Both the position numbers and the translations under genes were made by a program. 64,000 bases of DNA from Bin87 sp963663945 (GTDB lineage Bacteria; Chloroflexota; Dehalococcoidia; Lucifugimonadales; UBA3495): assembly GCA_963663945.1 (NCBI GenBank), contig OY760687.1:2666001-2730000 (forward strand), given 5' to 3'. Below, one piece after another: positions 22,201-38,712 of this stretch. Within the stretch, counting starts at the first letter, position 1; every line of letters starts with the position of its first letter. The notes under the pieces were generated by a model. The model was not told the origin of the DNA and made no database searches. It saw only the letters and a program-made list of their open reading frames with translations.

Positions 22201-23857
22201 CGCCACGACCGCGAGGTACACCCCTGTCGGCGCCGATGTCGGCAAGTTCCTGCGGGTGGTCGCCTCCTACGACGATGTGCTGGGCGCTGGGCGTACGGCT
22301 GAACACACCGCCGCCAGCCCTGTGCTGGATCGCGATGCCAACGCGCCGCCCGAATTCTATGAGGGAGACAGCGCCACCCGGTCTCTGAGCGAGGATGCAA
22401 CCACCGCAACCTGGGTGGGCGCCGCCGTCGCAGCCAATGACCCGGAAGGAAACTTCCTCACCTACTCGTTGGCCACAGGGCCGGACTCGAACCAGTTCCT
22501 GCTGGACACTACCGACGGACGGTTGTTGGTGGTGGACGGGGCCGTTCTGGACTACGAAACCCGGCCATCCCTCGAGGTGGTGTTGCGGGTATCCGACCTC
22601 AAGGACGCCAACCACAACTTCGATAGGTCCGTTGACGACTCCATCACGGTTACCATCAACCTGCTCAACGTGGACGAGGAGGGACTGGTGGACCTGTCAT
22701 CCACGGAACCATCGGAGAGCCAGGCGCTCACGGCCACCCTGACCGACCCGGACGGAAGCCTGAGCGACATCACTTGGCAATGGGCCCGCGGTTCCATCGA
22801 GGAAAGCGAATGGACGGATATTACGGGCGCCACTTCCAGCACCTACACGCCGGTGTCGGACGACGGTGGAATGTTCCTGCGGGCCACGGCGTCCTATACC
22901 GACGGCGAGGGTTCGGGCAAATCAGCTTCGAAGGTGTCATCCAACACAGTGCAAACGCTTGCCGGCGTCGACACGACCCTGAAGTCGCTCAGATTCAACA
23001 AGATCCCGTTCCGGTTGAACGGCGCTACGCTGGAATACACCATCGGCGTGCCCAATTCGATTTCTCAAATCAAGGTGAAAACGGCCGCCTCTGCTGAGGC
23101 AGGGGTGACGGTCGCGATTTCACCTGCCGACAGCAGTGACAGCAAGCCAGGGCACCAGGTCAACCTGTCGGAAGGCGATAACGAGATCAACATTACCGTC
23201 TCCGATGACAACGGCGATGCGTCCACAGAGTACGTGATAGCGATCGACCGGCGCGGTTCGTCGGAAACCCTTTCGGCTAGTTGCAACAGCGACTTGTCGG
23301 CGTTCCTCGCGTCCCATTGCGGCGCCGGTGATTTCGCCGACTACCGGGTGGAACTGGATGGCAGTTACACCATCGACTGGAGCGACTGGGCTTCCGAGCA
23401 TCCTGGCGTTAACGCTTATTCGGTCAGCTTGGAACAGTTCATGTACCGGACTTATCACAGGCGCAACGGCGGGGCCAGCGTCTCCCGGTTGGACAACAAA
23501 TACGAAACTTGCGAGTCATCCGACGGGCTGTGGAACTGTCAGGATCCGTTGGTCCACGTCCATCATGCGGACGGTTCCGGCGAGCCAACAGCTACACGCA
23601 CGCTGTCGACGAACCTCAAGCGCACCCAGTGGAGTTCCGCCCTGGAATCGCTGGGTTCCATATCGGGCGAGCAAACGCTCTTCCGGTGGAATGGAGACGC
23701 GGAGACCCAACCGACAACGGTGACCTACAATGTCAAAGACGTGGAGGTGGACCGCTACACGTTCACGCCAAAATCCGGCGGCTCAGCGCGGGACGCGCAC
23801 ACTGTCACGATTGCCGGCGTGGCGTCCTTCAACTCAGAATCCGGGACGCAGCGATAA
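19238..23857 (+). CDS. Secreted beta-propeller/cadherin-repeat surface protein B
   Basis: A 1,539-residue paralogue of the protein encoded at 14574. The N-terminal signal segment contains ITSLIIVIFLLAGHD. Ten propeller-like repeats ([P/A]xGIWSDGxTMWVxD...YAY) span about residues 50-500. Four cadherin-like domains (for example APAFDDGSSASRSVAEDA) alternate with three Ig-like domains. Unlike protein A it has an extra cadherin-like beta-sandwich domain near residues 1245-1345 (LKSLRFNK ... KPGHQVNLSEG) before the shared Cys-containing C-terminal domain (DGSYTIDWSDW ... GLWNCQDPL). The start ATG at 19238 has GGAGTG 7-8 nt upstream. The gap to protein A is 266 bp, so the pair may be an old tandem duplication. 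Likely exported; ligand unknown. Confidence 0.85.
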   Translation: MLFIKPFSKPYRFTIAITITSLIIVIFLLAGHDTAYGSVPRPDRGFDLAAGLDKPEGAWSNNNTIWVVSEDDDKLYAYSLATGARLEDQDIALGSGNDDPQGIVARDSIMFVADWDDTKLYAYHLSDGRRLPNRDINLADANDAPRGISIMYGNIIVVDKDDKKVYAYRQSDGARQRNREFDLADNNDHPWGMWTTNYTLWVADANDDMAYAYVQPSAGGLFVAGPLHPAPSQNLRLPLGNKDARGIAGKLSGETMWIVDAKDKHVYAMYAQGFRRSASDIDISEVDTPRGIWTDGTTMYVADAGSAGNPTLRAYDAGDGSRDTSKDITLNDSSLDPVSIWSDGTELWVTGSASQTLKVFNLATGEPISRDFPIVLAADIEDPIGVWSDGATMWIADSDDLKVYAYNFLTGLREAGRDFDLDPGNEDPAQIWSDGGNLWVLDTKDKHAYAYDLATGSRNEEVEFRPAPANDEFSGGMAGHRRLIWVVDTDRDKLFAYRKVNAPPEFSSAFVNFEVHHSIAGGSLIGTPPEATDLDGDTLTYSIEGQDSHHFTVDAQTGALHTANHARFNGGDEFHVAITVKDSKRGLNHTDNRVDDTLIANVRVRHNADPAFTTASGSTFAVNEDVTNADVIAQLGVEDLDADPLIYDLSLSPRNPFTITDGAIKLQPGKSLDYERKTTYDLTIRVSDNLDLDDNADTSWDDQIDVTIQVDNVAEASEITVSSSQPVVGEAITGTLAEPDGVDFGNSRQINWQVGRNADPNAITWEAVVNSNRNTELVEYTPVADDVGQYLRFRASYWDNHDSENLQVTTVVTANPVLAEPPTNRAPAFDDGSSASRSVAEDATGGSNIGDPITATDPESDSLTYGITGAEAGYFQVDASTGQISVGANVELDFEDKASYEFRMRVHDGKDTGGNAESEISWDSFINVTVRITNAEEPGTVAMDSESPKEGHTLTARLDDPDGSVTNLMWQWERADSNPSNNWAEIADATTARYTPVGADVGKFLRVVASYDDVLGAGRTAEHTAASPVLDRDANAPPEFYEGDSATRSLSEDATTATWVGAAVAANDPEGNFLTYSLATGPDSNQFLLDTTDGRLLVVDGAVLDYETRPSLEVVLRVSDLKDANHNFDRSVDDSITVTINLLNVDEEGLVDLSSTEPSESQALTATLTDPDGSLSDITWQWARGSIEESEWTDITGATSSTYTPVSDDGGMFLRATASYTDGEGSGKSASKVSSNTVQTLAGVDTTLKSLRFNKIPFRLNGATLEYTIGVPNSISQIKVKTAASAEAGVTVAISPADSSDSKPGHQVNLSEGDNEINITVSDDNGDASTEYVIAIDRRGSSETLSASCNSDLSAFLASHCGAGDFADYRVELDGSYTIDWSDWASEHPGVNAYSVSLEQFMYRTYHRRNGGASVSRLDNKYETCESSDGLWNCQDPLVHVHHADGSGEPTATRTLSTNLKRTQWSSALESLGSISGEQTLFRWNGDAETQPTTVTYNVKDVEVDRYTFTPKSGGSARDAHTVTIAGVASFNSESGTQR

Positions 23858-24464
23858 CGTCGCGGATGCCGGCCTGTGCGGGTGCTCTTGAGAGGTTCAA
23901 GCAGCGCCTGCGCAGGCGCGGCGGACAGGATCAACGGCGGCAAGCAAACAATCCGTTTGAAATGTTGGCGGACCACCGGGTCCCAAGCAGAGCATAGTTG
24001 CAGGGGAAACGGGCCTTGCCGCCGTCGACGCACATACGGCTGGACAGCATTCCCGGCCACTGGCTAACCGAAATCACGCAGTGCCAAGTCGGTGCAGTTA
24101 CCGTTTAATGCGGAGGGAGGGTGCAGAGAATCAGATACCAGACCCAACCGAGGCGGGTAAGATCCCTGCGTCTGGTGTGACGTAAACCGGGTGGCAAGAA
24201 AGAGGGCCACCGCGTCATCCATATCGGAACAACTACAAACCCGGTGAGGCAGGGTTGCAATTTCCGCCGCACGGGTTTGTAACCCAGGCTGTTACCTGTC
24301 CGCCATTGGCAGCGAAATCCTTGGCGGAAAGCCCTCAATCGACGCAACATCCAGTTCGCTTGCCGGAGCAAACTGTCCTTTGGGATTCTCAACAGGGTTC
24401 AGATCGACCGTATCGAAATCCATCTCGGCCGCGATTCCGCCAAGGTGACGGACGGACGAGATAC
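23858..24464. other. Convergent intergenic region with three consecutive stem-loops
   Basis: This 607-bp gap lies between the ends of surface gene B (plus) and lhr (minus). A 16-nt palindrome is at 23904-23919. Three stem-loops follow: ACCAGAC/GTCTGGT (24137-24143 with 24170-24176), GGTGGC/GCCACC (24190-24195 with 24206-24211) and ACAAACCCG/CGGGTTTGT (24235-24243 with 24272-24280). It could hold terminators for both genes or a small structured RNA. I matched it to no known RNA family, and short frames here do not look like genes. Confidence 0.45.
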
Positions 24465-28970
<4,506 letters not shown>

Positions 28971-29512
28971 GGACAGATTTTAACACAGCGACGGCGGAGC
29001 GCATCCCTCGAATGTCAGCAACGGCGGGTCACCGGGCGGCTGCCGCCAGCGGGTGCGACCCATCACAGAGCGAATCTGGTCGCGCATTGTACGGCGCAGG
29101 AGCCGAAACCGTCTGACCCGGCTTGGCCGCCACGTTCACCAATCATCGTCGTATGGCGAGAATACCAAGAGTGAACCAGACTCGGACTATGGTCTCTTGA
29201 AAGGTTTTCACCTTGGTCTGCCGAATGTCGTCATCGCCATCGCGTGCGTGCGTCGGAAGTTTGGGTGATTCCGGTATCAGGTCTGGTCATGCGAACCTGT
29301 AAACCGCTCAACAACCTCCCCAGTGGGGGCCGAATATTCGCGAAATACCGCCTCATTTCAAGAACGTCAGTTAAATGCAAGAAAAGTAAAATATCCCCGT
29401 AAGGTCAGGTGTTACGGAATGTTACGGCTGCGGATCCATGGCACGTCAAAAGTGGTATCTACGACCCCGACCATAGTCGAGGCTCGAACGGCTGACCAGT
29501 GGGGATGCTGAA
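28971..29512. other. Divergent intergenic region between lhr and FN3 protein
   Basis: This 542-bp gap must contain the promoters of lhr (minus) and of the secreted FN3 protein (plus). It is more AT-rich around 29340-29410 than elsewhere. I found no clear paired -35/-10 boxes, no RNA gene and no convincing small gene. Confidence 0.4.
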
Positions 29513-32818
<3,306 letters not shown>

Positions 32819-32841
32819 GGATTGCGCCAGACAATCAAAAA

Positions 32842-32867
32842 GGGCCGCCAGCAATTGCTGGCGGCCC
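32842..32867 (-). terminator. Strong intrinsic terminator (minus-strand lipoprotein gene)
   Basis: GGGCCGCCAGC (32842-32852) and GCTGGCGGCCC (32857-32867) form an 11-bp perfect stem with an AATT loop. The plus strand has five A residues immediately before it, giving a T-tract after the stem on the minus strand. It therefore terminates the gene at 33058-33378. It also lies 24 bp after the end of the plus-strand FN3 gene and may stop that transcript too. Confidence 0.85.
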
Positions 32868-33057
32868 AACCGATTCGGCATGGTCAACAGGGATATCGGA
32901 GGCCAGGCTGGTGACGGGTTTCTGACCAAGCAGATCTGATCCGTTCGCTCTGCCCGTTGGCCAGCAGCCTGGTTTCGAGGATCGTAATCTGCCAACTGCG
33001 GTCCAGGGCCATCGCCTCCTGGGATGAACTCGGGAAGAACTGTAAGGTCATCGAACC

Positions 33058-33378
33058 TCAGCGCAGGCAATCCGCCGTTTCGAGGTCTTCTTCGAAGTCG
33101 TCGAGGCCTTCGTCCAATTTCTCCAGCCTGGACATCTGTTCCTTGGGATCCTCATCGGCGTAGGGCATCGCGCTGACTTCATAACCCGCGGCGAATTCGG
33201 CGGCCAACTCGCGGCATTCCGCCTCCGGAGAGAAACTGGCTTCGAGCATCAACTCCTGCGCCCGCGGCACCACTTCATCCGCTTTCCGCGCAATGTCGAA
33301 CGCCGACGGCTCTTTTCCGCAGCCTAAAAGGGACACCAACGACAGTCCGATGGCAAGGGTCAGCATCAGAGTCTTCAC
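33058..33378 (-). CDS. Small putative lipoprotein
   Basis: A protein of about 106 residues. The start is taken as GTG at 33378 because GGAAGGG lies 6 nt upstream; TTG 33396 and ATG 33366 are alternatives. The N-terminal hydrophobic segment ends in a lipobox-like SLLGC, so the mature protein probably begins with a lipid-modified Cys. The mature part is acidic and helical (RLEKLDEGLDDFEEDLE) and has two further Cys (ECREL and ADCLR) that could form a disulfide. I do not recognise a family. An intrinsic terminator lies downstream. Confidence 0.65.
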   Translation of the reverse strand: MKTLMLTLAIGLSLVSLLGCGKEPSAFDIARKADEVVPRAQELMLEASFSPEAECRELAAEFAAGYEVSAMPYADEDPKEQMSRLEKLDEGLDDFEEDLETADCLR

Positions 33379-33601
33379 GATAGCCCTTCCGCACAATTTG
33401 TCAGAATCATAACACTATTCGCGAAACCACCTGCGAGTGTTACACGTAAAGTTGCCAGGTGGGTGGTTCGCCATGACGACGACCTTGATGGATGCCAACC
33501 CGTCGAGCGCCAAATTGGATGGGCTGCGCCGGGACGTGTAGGCCACATCTCCCCGGCCATGGTATAAACTCTCGGCTAACAATACATTTCAGAGGTCCGA
33601 T

Positions 33602-34471
33602 ATGACCAGATCTGCCAACGCTACTCTCTATCGAATCGGAACCGTGTGCGCCTTGGCGTGCCTGTTCTGGTTCGCACTGGCTTGCGGCGGAGACGAGCCG
33701 CAAGTCCCAGACGAGCCGGACTACGAGGCAACCATTGCCGCTGCCCTGGCTAAAGTCACCGTGGCCGCACCGGCAAGCGAACCAACGGCCACCGCGGAAC
33801 CCACACCGACGCCGGAGCCACCCACGCCGGCCCCAACTACGGCGCCCACGGCCATGCCGGAGGCGCCAACCACCGGCGATGCGGGACCGCTGGCTCCTCT
33901 GGCCATGGACGACGCAGCCGCTTTTCTGACGGACCTTTCCGAGGGAGAACGGAGTTGCCTGGCCGGTACAATCGCTCCGGAACGGCTGGCGGCCGCGCTC
34001 CAGGATCCGGATCTGGTTGACGAAGCAGAGCGCGCGGCGCTCCTGGGTTGCCTGGAGCACGAAACCACGTTGCGACTGTTGCTTACCCCCATCCTGACCG
34101 CCACCGGCCCGTTGAGTAGCGAAACATCCGCGTGCCTGCGGGGCAGCTACGCGGACACAGACCTGCGCGCCCTCATGGCCAACCTGACCGCGGCAAGCGA
34201 CCCGGGCAGCCCTGGAGAATCAGCGCAAGTCGCTGGCATGGTTACCTTCATGGTGTCGCTGTCCTGCTTGAGCGAAGAGGAGTTCCGGGTGGCGGCGCCG
34301 GCCATGGGAATAGCACCCGGGGAGCGCGAAAACTTCCAGTGCGTCCTGGAACAGGCGGGCGGCCCGGACGCCCTCACGGTGCTGCTGACACCTGCGGCGG
34401 AGTTCCCTGCCGCGCTGTTCGAAGCCATCGGACAGTGCCAACTGCAGTTGGGGGGCCCACCGCCGGGATAA
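33602..34471 (+). CDS. Putative lipoprotein with Pro/Thr-rich linker
   Basis: A 289-residue exported protein. The signal peptide ends in the lipobox-like FALAC at about residue 28. An acidic segment, then a P/T/A/E-rich linker (about residues 58-100) separates the anchor from a mostly helical domain with five or six Cys (SCLAG, GCLEHE, ACLRG, SCLSEEE, QCVLEQ, QCQLQ) at regular spacing, probably disulfide-bonded repeats. No family recognised. AGAGG lies upstream of ATG 33602, and TATAAA near 33561 could be a -10 box. The SDR gene follows after 40 bp, so co-transcription is possible but no functional link is evident. Confidence 0.7.
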   Translation: MTRSANATLYRIGTVCALACLFWFALACGGDEPQVPDEPDYEATIAAALAKVTVAAPASEPTATAEPTPTPEPPTPAPTTAPTAMPEAPTTGDAGPLAPLAMDDAAAFLTDLSEGERSCLAGTIAPERLAAALQDPDLVDEAERAALLGCLEHETTLRLLLTPILTATGPLSSETSACLRGSYADTDLRALMANLTAASDPGSPGESAQVAGMVTFMVSLSCLSEEEFRVAAPAMGIAPGERENFQCVLEQAGGPDALTVLLTPAAEFPAALFEAIGQCQLQLGGPPPG

Positions 34472-34511
34472 TGGATCGAAAAGGCGCCTCGCGCCAACAA
34501 GGAGCTTGAAC

Positions 34512-35303
34512 ATGGCCCGTCTGGATGGAAAGGTAGCGTTGATCACGGGAGCCACCGGCGGCATCGGTCGCGCGGCGGCGCGGTTGTTCGCCGACGAGGG
34601 CGCCCGGCTCGCGTTGGTCGACCTTGACGAGTCGGCGCTGCGGGAAGTTGCGCAGTCGATCGGCGAAGATCGGGCCAGCTACGTCTCCGCCGACGTGACG
34701 TCGGCCGAGCAGACCCAGGCCTACGTGCAGGCGGCAGTGGACCGGTGGGGCGGCGTGGACGTCCTGCTGGCCAACGCCGGGATCGAAGGTTCCATATCTC
34801 CCATTCCAGATTATCCCCTGGACGTGTTCGACCGCGTGATGGCGGTCAACGTGCGCGGCGTGTGGCTGGGCATCAAGTACGTCGTTCCGGTCATGCGGGA
34901 GCGGGGCGGCGGCAGCATCGTGATCACGTCGTCCACGGCCGGCATCGGCGCCGGTCCCGACATGTCGGCATACACGACGAGCAAGCACGCAGTGATCGGC
35001 TTGATGCGCACCGCCGCGATGGAAGGGGCATCCTCGGGCATCCGCGTCAACACCGTCAACCCGGCTCCCATCGAAACGCGGATGATGCGGTCCATCGAGG
35101 AGATGCGCGTGGCCGCGCTGGACGATTCCGACATTACCGTGGAGCAGACCTACCGGGCGACCTCGGCACGCATCCCGCTGGGTCGTTATGGAAACCCCGA
35201 GGAAGTGGCGCGAATGATGCTGTTCCTGGCCAGCGACGACAGCAGTTTCTGCACCGGCGGCGTCTACATGGTGGACGGCGGCCGGTCGGCGGGAGGCCGG
35301 TAG
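34512..35303 (+). CDS. Short-chain dehydrogenase/reductase (SDR family)
   Basis: A classical SDR of 263 residues that oxidises or reduces an alcohol/ketone with NAD(P)(H); the substrate cannot be read from sequence. The Rossmann motif TGATGGIG is near residue 12, NAG follows the fourth strand (LLANAGIEG), and the catalytic Ser and Tyr-x-x-x-Lys appear in ITSSTAG and YTTSK. An acidic residue after strand 2 (ALVDLDES) favours NAD. The C-terminal CTGGVYMVDGG is typical. ATG 34512 is chosen because AAGGAG lies about 8 nt upstream. It is the first of three plus-strand genes with DUF917 and hydantoinase A, suggesting a catabolic operon. Confidence 0.92.
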   Translation: MARLDGKVALITGATGGIGRAAARLFADEGARLALVDLDESALREVAQSIGEDRASYVSADVTSAEQTQAYVQAAVDRWGGVDVLLANAGIEGSISPIPDYPLDVFDRVMAVNVRGVWLGIKYVVPVMRERGGGSIVITSSTAGIGAGPDMSAYTTSKHAVIGLMRTAAMEGASSGIRVNTVNPAPIETRMMRSIEEMRVAALDDSDITVEQTYRATSARIPLGRYGNPEEVARMMLFLASDDSSFCTGGVYMVDGGRSAGGR

Positions 35304-35355
35304 CGGATGCCGGCGCCCGGGACGCTGGGCGCATTGGCACGCTGAGACACTACCC

Positions 35356-36426
35356 ATGTGGCAGGCTACCGAACACGAGCTGGAGTCCATCGCCATCGGC
35401 GCCGGCATCCTGGGCACGGGCGGCGGCGGAAACCCCTACATCGGACAACTGAGGGCGCGGCAGGCCATCCGCCGGTGGGGAATAGTGGACGTTCTCGAGC
35501 CCGACGAGTTGCCGGATGACGCCCGGGTGGTATGTGTGGGCGGCATCGGAGCGCCGACGGTGGGGATCGAGAAAGTGCGCGACCTCCAGTCCTACCACGC
35601 GCTGCGCGCCATCGAAGACTTCACCGGCGAGTCGGCAACCGCTCTCATCTCCAACGAGATCGGCGGCAGCAACTCGGTGGAACCGCTGATCGCAGCAGCC
35701 ATGGCCGGACTGCCGGTGGTGGACGCCGACGGCATGGGCCGTGCGTTCCCTGAATTTCAAATGAAGACGTTCTTCGTGTACGGCGTGCCGTGCTGTCCCA
35801 TGGCAGTGGCCGACGAGAAGGGCAACAGCGTCGTCATACGAGAGACGATAAATCCCCGATGGGCCGAGCGCCTGGCCCGGTCGGTGACGATCCAAATGGG
35901 CTGCGTGGCCTGCTACGCCGTGGCGCCCATGTCTGCCGAGCAGGTGAGGCGCACGGCGGCACCCCTGACCCTGGCGCTCGCGCGTGACCTGGGGGATGCG
36001 GTCAAGTCCGCCCGCCAGCATGGCGACGACCCGCTGGAAGCCATCCTCGGCGTCTGCCCGGGCAAGGTCCTGTTCAGCGGCAAGGTGGTGGACGTTGAGC
36101 GCCGCACCACGGCGGGATTCGCCCGGGGCGTGCTGACCATCGACGGGCTGGACGACTACGCCGGCGAGCGCATGGTCATCGAGTTTCAAAACGAAAACCT
36201 CGTCGCCCGGCGGGACGGCGTGATCACGTGCGTGGTTCCGGACCTGATTTGCGCCGTAGCCACCGACCTCGGCGAACCGGTCACGACGGAGTTGATGCGG
36301 TACGGCCTGCGAGTCACGATACTGGGGTTTCCGGCCCCGGAGCTATGGACAAGTCCCGAAGGATTGTCCGTCGCCGGCCCGCAGGCATTCGGCTACGACG
36401 TTGACTACGCGCCACTGGCAGTTTAG
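35356..36426 (+). CDS. DUF917 family protein
   Basis: A 356-residue member of DUF917, with the N-terminal AIGAGILGTGGGGNPYIG, then SNEIGGSNSVEPL, DADGMGRAFPEFQ and a C-terminal VPDLICAVATDLGEPV. These proteins are commonly encoded beside hydantoinase/oxoprolinase subunits and are thought to act with them on cyclic amides, though their biochemical role is poorly defined. Here the hydantoinase A gene follows after only 12 nt, which supports a shared complex or pathway. Confidence 0.9.
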   Translation: MWQATEHELESIAIGAGILGTGGGGNPYIGQLRARQAIRRWGIVDVLEPDELPDDARVVCVGGIGAPTVGIEKVRDLQSYHALRAIEDFTGESATALISNEIGGSNSVEPLIAAAMAGLPVVDADGMGRAFPEFQMKTFFVYGVPCCPMAVADEKGNSVVIRETINPRWAERLARSVTIQMGCVACYAVAPMSAEQVRRTAAPLTLALARDLGDAVKSARQHGDDPLEAILGVCPGKVLFSGKVVDVERRTTAGFARGVLTIDGLDDYAGERMVIEFQNENLVARRDGVITCVVPDLICAVATDLGEPVTTELMRYGLRVTILGFPAPELWTSPEGLSVAGPQAFGYDVDYAPLAV

Positions 36427-36438
36427 AGGGCGCTGGTT

Positions 36439-37989
36439 ATGTTAGTCGGCGTCGACGTGGGTGGCACAAACACGGACGCCGTCCTCATGGACGGCCCGCG
36501 GCTGATCAACGCGGTGAAACTGCCCACCACTCCGGACGTGACCACCGGCATCGTCGATGCCCTGAGAGAGTTGCTGGCTGAATTGCCCTCCAGCGCGCAG
36601 GTCGACGCCGTGATGGTGGGCACGACGCATTTTACCAATGCCCTGCTGGAACGCCGGGAACTGGCTCCGACTGCGGCGCTCCGCCTGTGCCTGCCGGCCA
36701 CCCAACTCCTGCCGCCGTTGGTGGACTGGCCGGACGATCTGCGAGATGCCATCGGCGGGTTCACCTATATGGTGGGCGGCGGGCACGAATTCGACGGCCG
36801 CGAGATCAGTCCGATGGACCGGTCTGAGATACGCGAGGCGGTGGCCGACATGCGCCGGCAGGGAGTGCGCGCGGTAGCCGTTTCGGGGGTATTCTCCCCG
36901 GTCAACAGCGAGCACGAATCCGCAGCGGCCGCGATAGTGCGCGAAGAGGCGCCGGACCTGCGGGTCTGCGTGTCCCACGAGAACGGTCGCACCGGGCTGC
37001 TGGAACGTGAGAATGCGGCAACCTTGAACGCCGCCCTGGGCGAACTGGCCCAACGCACCATCAGCGGCATCGAGCGGGCCATCGAAGCGCTGGGAGTTAG
37101 CGCTCCGCTCTACCTGAGCCAGAACGACGGCACCTTGATGGACGCCGATTTCGCCGCCAGTTTCCCGGTGCTCACCATTGCTTCAGGGCCCACCAACAGC
37201 ATGCGCGGCGCCGCCTGGCTTTCTGGAATACGCGACGGCATCGTGGTGGACGTGGGCGGCACATCCACCGACGTGGGCGCCCTGGTGAACGGATTCCCCC
37301 GGGAAGCGGCGGTGGCCGTCGAATTGGCGGGCGTGCGCACCAATTTCCGCATGCCGGACACCGTGTCGATCCCCCTGGGCGGAGGCACGGTGGTGCAACC
37401 GGATCCCCTGCGCATCGGCCCGGAAAGCATTGGATACCTACTGACGACAGACGCGCGGGTGTTCGGCGGCGATACGCTCACCACAACCGACGTCGCGGTC
37501 GCCAGCGGCAGGGCCCAGATAGGCGGCCCGAGCCGGGTTGCGAACCTAGACCCATCGCTGGTGGGCCAGGTTATGGACGAGATCCAGGTCCGGGTAGAAA
37601 CCGCAATCGATCGAGTGAAACTGAGCCGGGACGATGTGCCGGTGGCCCTGGTTGGCGGCGGCAGTATCCTGCTGGGCAACACGCTGGCCGGCGCCTCGGA
37701 GGTACTTCGGCCCGAGAACTCGGGCGTCGCCAACGCCATCGGTGCGGCCATCGCCCAGGTGGGCGGTCAGGTCGAACGGGTCTACTCGCTGGAAGGCATC
37801 GGACGGGAGGAAGCCATCGCGGATTGCTCCGCCGCGGCGATTGCCCGTGCCGTTTCCGCTGGAGCAGACCCGTCCACCATCGAGGTGGTGGAGATCGACG
37901 AGGTGCCGCTGACCTACGTACCCAGCAACGCCACCCGGGTACGGGTGAAGGCGGTCGGCGATCTGGCCGGACTCGGGCCAGCGCGGTGA
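36439..37989 (+). CDS. Hydantoinase/oxoprolinase family protein (HyuA-like)
   Basis: A 516-residue protein of the hydantoinase A/oxoprolinase family, ATP-dependent enzymes opening hydantoin or 5-oxoproline-like rings. N-terminal GVDVGGTNTDAVLMD and a second phosphate-binding motif VDVGGTSTDVGAL (about residue 273) identify the actin-like ATPase fold; the C-terminal GGGSILLGNTLAG is conserved. No HyuB-like subunit is adjacent; the length matches the shorter HyuA form found beside DUF917. It lies directly after the DUF917 gene and ends at a strong terminator. Confidence 0.9.
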   Translation: MLVGVDVGGTNTDAVLMDGPRLINAVKLPTTPDVTTGIVDALRELLAELPSSAQVDAVMVGTTHFTNALLERRELAPTAALRLCLPATQLLPPLVDWPDDLRDAIGGFTYMVGGGHEFDGREISPMDRSEIREAVADMRRQGVRAVAVSGVFSPVNSEHESAAAAIVREEAPDLRVCVSHENGRTGLLERENAATLNAALGELAQRTISGIERAIEALGVSAPLYLSQNDGTLMDADFAASFPVLTIASGPTNSMRGAAWLSGIRDGIVVDVGGTSTDVGALVNGFPREAAVAVELAGVRTNFRMPDTVSIPLGGGTVVQPDPLRIGPESIGYLLTTDARVFGGDTLTTTDVAVASGRAQIGGPSRVANLDPSLVGQVMDEIQVRVETAIDRVKLSRDDVPVALVGGGSILLGNTLAGASEVLRPENSGVANAIGAAIAQVGGQVERVYSLEGIGREEAIADCSAAAIARAVSAGADPSTIEVVEIDEVPLTYVPSNATRVRVKAVGDLAGLGPAR

Positions 37990-37992
37990 TTG

Positions 37993-38022
37993 CCGCGAGC
38001 CGAGGGTTAGCCCGGCTCGCGG
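37993..38022. terminator. Bidirectional terminator between convergent genes
   Basis: CCGCGAGCCG (37993-38002) and CGGCTCGCGG (38013-38022) form a perfect 10-bp GC-rich stem with a 10-nt loop. It begins 4 bp after the stop of the hydantoinase gene and 17 bp before the end of the convergent minus-strand gene. There is no long T-tract on either side. Confidence 0.65.
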
Positions 38023-38038
38023 TCAGTTCCTCAGGCGT

Positions 38039-38551
38039 TTACCACTCAAAGCCAAGCTGGGCGTAGCGCACGAACACCGTGCCAAACGGATCGCCCAGGG
38101 GTCCATTCACGGCCAGAACGGCGATGGTGTGCTTGTCCCCGGGTCGCGCGTTGGTGGTCACCGGAACGCGCTGGGACACATTGAAGCCCTGGACGGTGCC
38201 GCGGTCGCGATTGCACTCGCCGTCGATCCATATTTCGCCGTAGTCGTCCACGCAGGTCTCAAACTGGACCCGCATCCCGCTCGTCGGTTGGCCGTTGATG
38301 CTCTCCGGGATGGTGATGGTGGCTCGATACCACGCGAAGGTGAACCCGCCCGATACCCGTCCCGGAAGGTCGTTGCAAATCTCCCATCCGGAGTCGTCGT
38401 AGTCGGGCATCCGCGCCGGACTGCCGCCCTGGGCTTCGCCCTGCAGGCCAAGGTTGGGCTCGCCCGGGATGTAGCCGACGGCATATCGCCAGGTGGTGTC
38501 GGTGATCGCCTGGCCGGAGGGTTCGGCGATATTGATTGTTGCTCGAGGCAT
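38039..38551 (-). CDS. Stand-alone galactose-binding-like beta-sandwich protein
   Basis: A 170-residue protein that reads as one galactose-binding-like jelly-roll domain of the kind attached to glycoside hydrolases. Evidence is the pattern YDDSGWEICNDLPGR, WYRATITIPESINGQ, QFETCVDDYGEIWIDG and a closing AVLAVNGPLGDP. No catalytic domain and no signal peptide are visible, so it is either a free binding protein or acts with a separately encoded enzyme. Convergent with hydantoinase A, divergent from the radical SAM gene. The exact ligand is unknown. Confidence 0.7.
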   Translation of the reverse strand: MPRATINIAEPSGQAITDTTWRYAVGYIPGEPNLGLQGEAQGGSPARMPDYDDSGWEICNDLPGRVSGGFTFAWYRATITIPESINGQPTSGMRVQFETCVDDYGEIWIDGECNRDRGTVQGFNVSQRVPVTTNARPGDKHTIAVLAVNGPLGDPFGTVFVRYAQLGFEW

Positions 38552-38712
38552 CGATGCACCTGCCTTTACAAGATTGAACGGTGGTGTTGAGGGCCTAATG
38601 GTACCGCAAAAGCGGTGCCCGTACGTCGCGCAGGATTCGCACTGCGCTGTCCGTGTTCGCGCCGCCCGTAATCAGCCGAGGGACGATTCTCTCACGGGTT
38701 ACTGTTGCAGGC

